Below the pieces are notes generated by a model that did not search any database, was not told the origin of the DNA, and saw only the letters and a list, made by a program, of their open reading frames with translations. DNA of 64,000 nucleotides, taken from the NCBI RefSeq assembly GCF_045223415.1, contig NZ_JBEQZJ010000001.1, positions 99,975 to 163,974 of the forward strand, given 5' to 3'. A program made the translations under genes and the position numbers. The DNA comes from Hoskinsella mucinilytica (GTDB lineage Bacteria; Bacillota_I; Bacilli_A; Erysipelotrichales; Erysipelotrichaceae). Shown here piece by piece: positions 50,579 through 58,900 of the stretch. How positions within the stretch are numbered: the stretch's first letter is position 1; every line of letters starts with the position of its first letter.

Positions 50579-51373
50579 ATGGAAATTACTTTAGTGCTGA
50601 TTTTTGTACTATGTTTGTACACAGCCGTTGGAGTTCTAGATCAGATTTCAATTCAGATCGGTGTTTATACTCCATTATTCGCAGCAACAGTGACTGGAGC
50701 ATTGCTAGGAAACCTTGAATTGGGGTTAACAGTAGGTGCAACATTGCAGTTAATGACACTTGGCGTAGCAACTTATGGCGGAGCTACAATTCCGGATTAT
50801 TTATCAGGTGCTATTATGGGAACTGCTTATGCTATTATCTCGGGAGAAGGGGCAGAATATGGTATTGCACTAGCTGTTCCAATCGGTTTATTGCTTACTC
50901 AACTTGACATTATTGGTCGTATGGCAAATTCATTCTTTCAACATTATGCAGATCGCTGTGCTGAAAAAGGAAATGTAAAGGGCGTAGAATTAGCAAATAT
51001 TTTAGGTGCATTGCCTTGGATTCTATCTCGTGTCATTCCTGTATTCATAGGTTTATGCTTTGGAGAAGCAGTGGTTACATCTATCAACAGTATCATTCCA
51101 GTATGGTTTATGACAGGATTAAAAGCAGCTGGTGCGATTCTTCCTGCCTTGGGTATGGCAATCTTAATGCGTTACTTACCACTTAAGAAATACTACCCAT
51201 ACTTCATTATTGGATTCGTAATGATTGCTTACGGAAAGAGTATCTTCACAGTACTTTCTGTAGCATTGATTGGATTTGCATTCGCAGCTTTACATTATAC
51301 GAAAATGAAAGATAGAACAGTTGCAGTAGCAGGTGTTGTACAAGATGATGAGGAGGTAGAAATCGATGGCTAA
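50579..51373 (+). CDS. PTS mannose-family EIIC component
   Basis: This 264-residue polytopic membrane subunit of a mannose-family PTS belongs to the PTS_EIIC_2 family. The early GVLDQISIQIGVYTPLFAATVTGALLG and VGATLQLMTLGVATYGGATIPDY segments identify it. It has a strong GAGGAGG ribosome binding site and is the first gene of the operon. Its end overlaps the IID start by 8 bases. It carries sugar across the membrane with IID; phosphate comes from IIB (52213) and IIA (55468). Confidence 0.94.
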   Translation: MEITLVLIFVLCLYTAVGVLDQISIQIGVYTPLFAATVTGALLGNLELGLTVGATLQLMTLGVATYGGATIPDYLSGAIMGTAYAIISGEGAEYGIALAVPIGLLLTQLDIIGRMANSFFQHYADRCAEKGNVKGVELANILGALPWILSRVIPVFIGLCFGEAVVTSINSIIPVWFMTGLKAAGAILPALGMAILMRYLPLKKYYPYFIIGFVMIAYGKSIFTVLSVALIGFAFAALHYTKMKDRTVAVAGVVQDDEEVEIDG

Positions 51374-52187
51374 CTCAAAGCTAACTAAAGGAGATATCAG
51401 AAAAGTTTATATTAGAAATTTATTTGGTTTACAATGGGGTTGGAATTATGAAAAAATGCAAGGACTTGGTTATGCATGGGTAATCATGCCAGCATTGAAA
51501 AGAATTTATAAAGATGATCCAGAAGGAATGAAGCAAGCGCTAAAAATGCAATTAGGTTACTTCAATACAACGCCTGCAATGTCTCATCTAATTGTTGGAG
51601 CAGACATGGCGTTAGAAGAAGAATTTGGAATTGACGCTGAAGAAGCGGTAGCTGGTTTAAAAACAGGATTAATGGGACCATTTGCTGGAGTAGGAGATAC
51701 TTTATTCATCGCAATCTATAGAGCAATTGTGTTCTCAATCGCATCTTATATGGCATTGGAAGGAAATGTCTTTGGTTTACTGATTCCTATCATTGCATGT
51801 ATCGCAGTATTGGCTGTACGTTATAAATTTACAACATTAGGTTATTCACAAGGAAAGAAATTAGCATCAGGATTTGCTGATAAAATTGCTCCAATTACAG
51901 AAGGAGCAGCTATCCTAGGGTTAACAGTAGTAGGTGGATTAATCGCTTCTGTTATCAATTACAATCTAGACTTAACATTCACAATGGGAGAAGTAGTATT
52001 ATCTGTACAAGAAAACTTAGATAAGATTCTTCCATGTATGATTCCATTAGGAATTGTAATGCTATCTTATTGGTTATTAGGTAAGAAAAGCATGAATTCT
52101 ACACGTTTAATCTTTGTCCTATTGTTACTAGGAATGTTCTTAGGGAACTTACAAAACATGTTAAACTGGGTAGTATCATTATTCTAA
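51366..52187 (+). CDS. PTS mannose-family EIID component
   Basis: This 273-residue EIID has the family block GLQWGWNYEKMQGLGYAWVIMP near the N-terminus, the LMGPFAGVGDTLF signature in the middle and several C-terminal membrane segments. GAGGAGG precedes its ATG within the IIC gene. It differs enough from the EIID at 30404 to indicate a separate substrate. Confidence 0.94.
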   Translation: MANSKLTKGDIRKVYIRNLFGLQWGWNYEKMQGLGYAWVIMPALKRIYKDDPEGMKQALKMQLGYFNTTPAMSHLIVGADMALEEEFGIDAEEAVAGLKTGLMGPFAGVGDTLFIAIYRAIVFSIASYMALEGNVFGLLIPIIACIAVLAVRYKFTTLGYSQGKKLASGFADKIAPITEGAAILGLTVVGGLIASVINYNLDLTFTMGEVVLSVQENLDKILPCMIPLGIVMLSYWLLGKKSMNSTRLIFVLLLLGMFLGNLQNMLNWVVSLF

Positions 52188-52212
52188 AATAAAATCAAAG
52201 GAGAAATCAGAT

Positions 52213-52692
52213 ATGCCAATCGTACACACAAGAATAGATGAACGTTTGATCCATGGTCAAGTCGCTATGGTTTGGACAAATACAGTAGGAGCAACACGAA
52301 TTGCAGTTGTAAATGATGCTGCAATCAAAGATGAAATGATCATTGCAGGATTGAAAATGGCAAAGCCAGCAGGAGTTAAATTATCTATATTATCTAGAGC
52401 AAAAGCAGTAGAAAAATTCAAAAGTGATGTTTATGCACAAGATAAAGTGCTATTAATCACTAAAAATTTACAAGATGTAGCTTATTTAGTGGAAAATGGC
52501 GTAAAATTGAGTACAATTAATGTAGGAAATATAGCAAAAAGAGAAGGAGCAACACAAATCAAAAAGTCTGTATATGTAACACAAGAAGATGTGGATACGA
52601 TACATGCTTTGATTGCAGCAGATGTAAAAGTAACGGCTCAGATGTTACCTACAGAATCTGATCAGTCTATTTTAGAATACCTTCCAAAATAA
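52213..52692 (+). CDS. PTS mannose-family EIIB component
   Basis: This 159-residue IIB of the mannose/sorbose family has its phosphorylated His in RIDERLIHGQV (about residue 14) and the PAGVKL motif near residue 58. It transfers phosphate to the incoming amino sugar. AAAGGAG lies upstream. It is co-transcribed with IIC, IID and the RpiR regulator that follows. Confidence 0.95.
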   Translation: MPIVHTRIDERLIHGQVAMVWTNTVGATRIAVVNDAAIKDEMIIAGLKMAKPAGVKLSILSRAKAVEKFKSDVYAQDKVLLITKNLQDVAYLVENGVKLSTINVGNIAKREGATQIKKSVYVTQEDVDTIHALIAADVKVTAQMLPTESDQSILEYLPK

Positions 52693-52714
52693 AAATAAGA
52701 AAGAGGAAGTCAAT

Positions 52715-53566
52715 ATGAATGTAAAATTAAAAATCAAAGATCGTTATCAGAAATTATCAAAAACTAATCGTCGTATAGCAGATGGCATTTTATCTGATGC
52801 TGATAGATTTTTAAAAATGACTGCTTTAGAAGCTGGTGAACAATATCAGACTTCCTCTGCATCAATTATACGCTTTACAAAAACATTAGGATATAAAGGA
52901 CTGGAAGAGTTTAAAATCGCATTAGCAAAAGATCAATCAAGAGATGCAAAGGAGTATGATGTAGATACCATTGTTTCTCAAGATGATGATATTGCGACAT
53001 TATGTCAAAAGGTTGAAATGCTGATTGATACAACAAATCATGATTTATTTGATGTATTAGATAAAGATGTTTTATCTGACGCTATTGAATGCTTAAGTCA
53101 AAGTGAAAATATTTACTTATTGGGAATCGGGGCATCTATGTTACCAGCATATGATATGTATCACAAATTAAAACGTATTCATATTAAGGCTCATTATGAA
53201 TTTGATGCACACATGGCTGCTGAATTCTTCCATTATGTAACAGAGAAAGACTGTGTCGTTGCATTCTCTTATAGTGGATTATCAAAAGAGGTTATTTATC
53301 CTTGTTCTATTGCAAAAGAAAAGGGTGCTTGTATTATTGCTGTGACAAGAAATAATGCTGAATCTGCTTTAAGTAAATTGGCAGATATGATATTGAATGT
53401 ACCTGATAAGGAACATTTAACCAGAACAGGTGCGATTAGTTCCAAGCATTCCTCAATGACAATTGTTGACTTGCTCTATCTAGGCATTACACAAAAAGAT
53501 GAAAATATGTTTGAAGATAAACTCGTACACACCAGTCTATTAACAAGAGAATTAAAAGAAGATTAA
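52715..53566 (+). CDS. RpiR/MurR family transcriptional regulator
   Basis: This 283-residue regulator has an N-terminal HTH_6 domain (about 1-75; SKTNRRIADGIL...TSSASIIRFTKTLGYKGLEEFK) and a C-terminal SIS domain (about 115-255; LLGIGASMLPAYD, FSYSGLSKEV) that binds a sugar phosphate. In MurR, its relative, the effector is MurNAc 6-phosphate. Placement directly before murQ supports the same effector. The operators at 50454-50512 are its probable targets, making the operon self-regulated. Confidence 0.9.
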   Translation: MNVKLKIKDRYQKLSKTNRRIADGILSDADRFLKMTALEAGEQYQTSSASIIRFTKTLGYKGLEEFKIALAKDQSRDAKEYDVDTIVSQDDDIATLCQKVEMLIDTTNHDLFDVLDKDVLSDAIECLSQSENIYLLGIGASMLPAYDMYHKLKRIHIKAHYEFDAHMAAEFFHYVTEKDCVVAFSYSGLSKEVIYPCSIAKEKGACIIAVTRNNAESALSKLADMILNVPDKEHLTRTGAISSKHSSMTIVDLLYLGITQKDENMFEDKLVHTSLLTRELKED

Positions 53567-53584
53567 TAGGAAAGTGGTGAAATA

Positions 53585-54499
53585 ATGGAAAATATCCATT
53601 CACTTACAACAGAAACGAACAATAAAGAAACAAAAAATATTGATCGTGTCACAACGTTGGAAGTATTAGAAATGATTAATAAAGAGGATAAAACTGTAGC
53701 TTATGCTGTGGAAAAAGAACTTCCTCAAATTGCCAAAGCAGTTGACCAAATAAAAGATAGATTTCAAAAGGGTGGTCGTATGATTTATATTGGTGCAGGT
53801 TCTTCAGGTAGAATGGGAACGCTAGATGCTGTAGAATTAACACCAACATATAATGTAGACCCAAGCCTTGCCTTTGGTATCATGGCTGGAGGAAAAGAAG
53901 CAATGTATCGTGCAATTGAAGGAGCTGAAGATTCTAAAGAATTGGCGATAGAAGATTTAAAAAATGTTAATTTAAATGAAAAAGATATTGTAATTGGTAT
54001 TGCTGCTAGTGGTAGAACACCTTACACGATTTCTGCATTAGAATATGGTAATTCAGTTCATGCTCTTACCATATCAGTAAGCTGTAATGGAGAAAGCGAA
54101 ATGGCAAAAGTTGCATCGATATCGATTGCTCCAGTTGTTGGTGCTGAAGTTATTAGTGGTTCAACGAGAATGAAAGCAGGAACTGCACAGAAAATGGTAG
54201 TTAACATGTTATCAACAGCCACTATGATTCAGGTTGGAAAAGTATATCAGAATTATATGGTAAATGTACAACCAACAAATGAGAAATTAGTAATACGTGC
54301 CATTCATATGATTAAGGAAATTACAGGTTTGTCTTTAGATGAAGCTACATCTTTATTTGAAGCATCAGGAAAAAATGTTGCAGTTGCAGTCATAATGAAT
54401 GAAATAAAAGTGGATAAAGAAACAGCGTTTGAGGCATTAGAAAAGGCTCAAGGTAAAGTAATAGGAGCATTAGAACTATTATCCCATGAAAAAAAATAA
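53585..54499 (+). CDS. murQ: N-acetylmuramic acid 6-phosphate etherase
   Basis: This 304-residue MurQ is a SIS-fold lyase that removes D-lactate from MurNAc 6-phosphate to give GlcNAc 6-phosphate. The N-terminal LTTET, the GAGSSGRMGTLDAVELTPTY site with the catalytic Glu, IAGG-type FGIMAGGKEAMYRAIEGAEDS, IAASGRTPY and GSTRMKAGTAQK are all conserved. It is somewhat diverged from the usual TSGRLGVLDASECPPTF wording. Its start follows AAAGTGGTG. In Bacillus, murQ is grouped with murR, a PTS gene and a beta-lactamase-like gene; the same functions are present here, but the PTS is of the mannose family. Confidence 0.93.
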   Translation: MENIHSLTTETNNKETKNIDRVTTLEVLEMINKEDKTVAYAVEKELPQIAKAVDQIKDRFQKGGRMIYIGAGSSGRMGTLDAVELTPTYNVDPSLAFGIMAGGKEAMYRAIEGAEDSKELAIEDLKNVNLNEKDIVIGIAASGRTPYTISALEYGNSVHALTISVSCNGESEMAKVASISIAPVVGAEVISGSTRMKAGTAQKMVVNMLSTATMIQVGKVYQNYMVNVQPTNEKLVIRAIHMIKEITGLSLDEATSLFEASGKNVAVAVIMNEIKVDKETAFEALEKAQGKVIGALELLSHEKK

Positions 54500-55466
54500 A
54501 GAAATTGAGCGTTTTTTGCATCAGATGATTCATCATAAATATCTAGCTGGTGCATCTTACGCTTTTTTTACACCCAATTTTAAGGAAACTTATTATGATG
54601 GAGTGATGGGATGCATAGAACCTTTTGATCATCGGCGGTTAGAGGAATGTCTTTTATATGATTTGGCGTCGTTAACGAAAGTAGTCGCAACTACGACAAG
54701 AATTTTGCAGATGATCAATGAAAAAAAACTACAGCTATCTACACCTGTTTGCGAAATTTTATCAGAATATCGATACCAAAGTACGACGATAGAAGATCTG
54801 CTCTTGCATAGAAGTGGATTACCTGCCGAAGTGATAGATAAGCAATTATTGACAAAAGAAACCATTAGAGAAAAAGTTTATGATACGAATATTGAAAATG
54901 AAATGATCCATCAGACATGTTATTCGGATGTAGGCTTTATCTTATTAGGTTTTGTAATTGAAAAACTGGATCAATTAAGTTTAGAGGAAAGTTTCCAAAA
55001 GCATATTGCTAAACCGTTAGAAATGGAACATACATCATACCATGTTTATAACAAACAAAAAGCAATCCCTACTGAGATTACAAATGAGCGTGGTTGTATA
55101 TGTGGAGAAGTACATGATTCAAAAGCATACTTGTTAGGAGAAAGTGGAAGCGCTGGTTTATTTTCTACTTTGCAAGATCTAGTAAGTTTTGGCCAAGCAA
55201 TGCTATCAGAAAACAATAAACTATTTGAAAAAGAAATCTTTGAATTGTTAAAAAGTGTTACTATACAAAGAAGAGGTTTAGGATGGGAAAAGCCTTATAA
55301 AGAGAGTGTATTATATCATACAGGATTTACTGGGACATCGATATTATTAGATATGGATAAGAAACAAGGATTTATATTATTAACAAATCGAATCCATCCA
55401 GATCGCAATCAAACTGACTTTTTAGTATTACGAAATAAATTAAACAAAATATATTTGGAGGAATAA
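54486..55466 (+). CDS. Serine hydrolase, class C beta-lactamase family
   Basis: This 326-residue serine hydrolase of the beta-lactamase/esterase fold has the catalytic SLTK (SxxK, about residue 57), YSD in place of YxN (about 141) and HTGFTG in place of KTG (about 279). There is no signal peptide, so it is cytosolic, unlike classical penicillin-binding proteins. In Bacillus mur operons a related protein (YbbE) occurs next to murQ/murR; the natural substrate is unclear, perhaps a muropeptide or acyl sugar ester. The start overlaps murQ by 14 bases. Antibiotic resistance is not implied by this sequence. Confidence 0.87.
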   Translation: MKKNKEIERFLHQMIHHKYLAGASYAFFTPNFKETYYDGVMGCIEPFDHRRLEECLLYDLASLTKVVATTTRILQMINEKKLQLSTPVCEILSEYRYQSTTIEDLLLHRSGLPAEVIDKQLLTKETIREKVYDTNIENEMIHQTCYSDVGFILLGFVIEKLDQLSLEESFQKHIAKPLEMEHTSYHVYNKQKAIPTEITNERGCICGEVHDSKAYLLGESGSAGLFSTLQDLVSFGQAMLSENNKLFEKEIFELLKSVTIQRRGLGWEKPYKESVLYHTGFTGTSILLDMDKKQGFILLTNRIHPDRNQTDFLVLRNKLNKIYLEE

Positions 55467-55467
55467 A

Positions 55468-55884
55468 ATGAAACCTAATCTAATTGTGACAAGCCATGGT
55501 AATTTGGCATCAGAAGTAGTGAAATCAGCGAGCATGATCGTGGGAGAAGTTGCAAATGTTAGTACTGTTTGCATGGCTGCTGAAGATGGACTAGAAGGAA
55601 CAACAGTTAAAATGAAAGATGCAATATCAAAATATGCTGGTAAACCTATTGTGATATTAGCTGATTTATTTGGAGGTACTCCATTTAATGTTGCAATGAT
55701 GTTAAGTAAACAACAAAGCAATGTGAAAGTAGTATCCGGTTTAAATTTGGGAATGGTCGTTGAGTATGCAGTTTCTCAACTGGAAGATGAAACAGAATTG
55801 GCACAATACTTATGTACGATTGGGAAAGCTGGTATTGTGGTACCTCAAGAAGACGAGGAAGATGATGATTTAGAAATAGAATAA
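55468..55884 (+). CDS. PTS mannose-family EIIA component
   Basis: This 138-residue EIIA is phosphorylated on a His in IVTSHGNLASE (residue 10). The LADLFGGTPFNVAMML segment is typical of the family. GGAGG lies before the ATG, which starts right after the hydrolase stop. It completes the IIC-IID-IIB set at the front of the operon. Its acidic C-terminal tail (EEDDDLEIE) resembles those of other IIA domains of this family. Confidence 0.94.
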   Translation: MKPNLIVTSHGNLASEVVKSASMIVGEVANVSTVCMAAEDGLEGTTVKMKDAISKYAGKPIVILADLFGGTPFNVAMMLSKQQSNVKVVSGLNLGMVVEYAVSQLEDETELAQYLCTIGKAGIVVPQEDEEDDDLEIE

Positions 55885-55913
55885 AAAGAAAAGGAAAAGA
55901 AAAAGGAAATTTT

Positions 55914-58900
55914 ATGGACAGAAAATGGCGTAATGGTGTTATGGCAGTTGCACTGACATGTGCAATGACACAATTGGTGTTACCTTATAATGTATTAAAT
56001 TTACAGGCAAAGGAATCAGTGAATAGTGTTACATCAGTGGAAAGTTTTCAACAAATTCGTGATTACTGGAGAAGTGAATTGATTGGGTCTTATCAATCAT
56101 ATGCAACGGATCATGTCTTTCAAGAGATGGTAGCTTCCTTAGATGAAAAAACAAAAAATCTTTCAGAAACAATGAAAGAAATTAATGAAGATACCAAAGA
56201 TTTATGGGATTTTGGAGAAGCTTTTTTAAATCAAGAAGAAGGTGCGGTTGTTACAGAAGCATTTGATCGTTTGCGATTGATGAGTATTCAAACAATGCAA
56301 CCTACGAGTAAGTATTATCAAAATAAAGAGCTGAAAAAACAAATTGTAAATGCTTATCAGTTTCTATTAGATAATAAATATGGTCCATCGACATCAGGAC
56401 TGAAAACAGGATGGTGGGATAAAGAGATCGGTACACCCAAAGCAATGGTGGATATCGCAATTCTGCTATATGATGAATTTAGCAGTGAACAAATCGCTGC
56501 TATTACGAAAACAATTGATCGTTTTGTACCGAAGGCAGATTATCGATTAGGTTCTACTTTAAAAGAAACAGGGGCAAATTTATGTGATAAAGTAGCAATC
56601 GTAATCAAACGTGCAGCTTTGGATGGTAATAACGAACGCTTAAAACATGCAAGTAGTTGTATGGATCCGTTGTTTGGATATGTAACAAATGGTGATGGAT
56701 TCTATACGGATGGTAGTTTTATTCAACATAATAATATTCCTTATAATGGAAGTTATGGCTATGTTTTATTAGATGAATTAACCAATTGTATTATCATGTT
56801 AAGCATGAGTGAAGAAGCGGTTGCACCTGAAAATATTGAGTTTTTCAATCAAGTATTAATTGAAAACTACTTGCCTTTTATATCATATGGTGGGAATGTT
56901 GTAGATAATGTACGAGGTAGAGCAGTATCTCGTTATGCACAACAAGGGGATACCATGGGTATGCAAATGATGGGCGTATTGTTACAATATGCGGATGTTG
57001 CAGATGATGCTACAAGAGATAAGCTATTATCGGGATTAAAAGGAATCGTGGATGAAAAGTTTGCAGAAAAACAAACTCAAGATTTTAGTATGTTGAAATA
57101 TGCGGACTATTCTAGAGTAAAAGAACTAGCAAATACAACTGATGTTAAGAAACTAACAAGAAATACTTATCAAGTATTCTCTAATATGGATCGTATGGTA
57201 GCTCATAGAGAAGGTTATACATTTACCATTGCCCCTTCTAGTAAACGTATGTATAACACTGAACAGGGCAATCAAGAGAATCTTTTAGGAAGGTATCAAG
57301 GCCAAGGATATTATCAAATCTATAACAATGATATCTCTCAATATAATGACCATTATAATGCAACCGTTGATTCAAATCGTATTAGTGGAGTTACAACAGC
57401 ACATCAAGATATAACATTTAATACACAAGGTCAATCTGCATGGTCAGGAGGGGCTTCCTTAGATGGGGTGATTGGATCAGCAGGTGTAATCATTACAGGG
57501 GATAAAAGATTATCAGAATTGGCAAATGGATTTGGAAATGAAATTATTTCTAATATAGCTAGTGGAATTGAAGCTAATAAATCATATTTTGTATTAAATG
57601 ATTCTATTGTTTGTATTGGAAGTGATATTACAAATCGCAAAACAGATAAAAATGTTGATGTACTTGAAACAATTGTCGATAACCGTAAAGTACAAGATAA
57701 CAAGTTGTATGTAGATGGTACAGAAAAGCAATCCACTAATGGAATATCATCCATTCAAAATCCTAAATATGCATATTTAACAGGAAATGATTCAAAATCC
57801 GGAATGGGTTACGTATTTTTGGAAGATGGAACTGTTACATTAAAAAGAGAAACTAGAAAACAGGCATGGAGTGATGTTAACAAATTAGCGAAGTTTACAA
57901 ATACAGAAGAACGTACAAGTAATTATGTATCACTTGCGGTAGATCATGGTGTAGATGCAAATAAGGATACCTATAAATATGTAATATTACCAAATGCATC
58001 ACAAGAAGAAACACAAAGTTATCAAGCCAATGAACATATAGAAATTCTATATGCAGAAGATGGTATTCACGCTATCAAAGATTTAGACTCAAACCAAACA
58101 ATGATGAATTTCTATAAAGCAGGTAGTGTAGAAAATGTGGAAGTAAATCAACCAGTTTCTATGGTAATGAAATCAGAAAATGGAATGATTGATTTCGCAG
58201 TATCTGATCCAACACATAGTTTATCAAGTGTGGATATTACATTGAGAAATGTAGAAACTAAAAAACAAGATATTATCGAAGGAAATGCAAAAGTGATAGA
58301 ATCAGGTTCTGATTGGTTGACAATCAGAGTAAACTTCTCTGCACAAGATGGACAATCTAATTTTGTGTCAATTGGTACAAGTTATAAAGTTGAAAGTAGT
58401 AATTTAGCTCTAAATAAAGATGTAGAAGCAAGTAGTGTTGTACAAAATAGTGCGACACAGAAACGACTACCTGAATTTGCAGTTGATGGAGATGCTGATA
58501 CTCGTTGGGCTAGTAATTATGAGAGAGGAAATCCTTCCATTACTACTGATGAAGCTGATAAAGGATGGTTTCTTGTTGATTTAGGAAAAGAGGAAACATT
58601 TAACCAAATAAACTTATTTTGGGAAAATGCATATTCAACTGATTACAAGATTTATACAGCAAATACAAAAGAAGCATTAGCAAGTACATCAAATGGAGTT
58701 TGTTCTATTGAAGATGGATGTAAAGAAGTAATAGGTTTAAAGAGAAATGAAACGGATGATAGTCGTAAAACAGACAAATTAACATTTGCAGAAGCTAGTG
58801 GACGCTATGTGAAAATTCAAAGTTTTAATCGTCCTAAATTAGAAAATGGAACAGGGCGTGGTGGATTATCTCTATTTGAAATAGAAATCACAAATACATT

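Noticed and set aside
54486..55466. Antibiotic-resistance beta-lactamase
   Set aside because: The fold is beta-lactamase-like, but there is no signal peptide, YxN and KTG motifs are altered, and the operon context is sugar metabolism.
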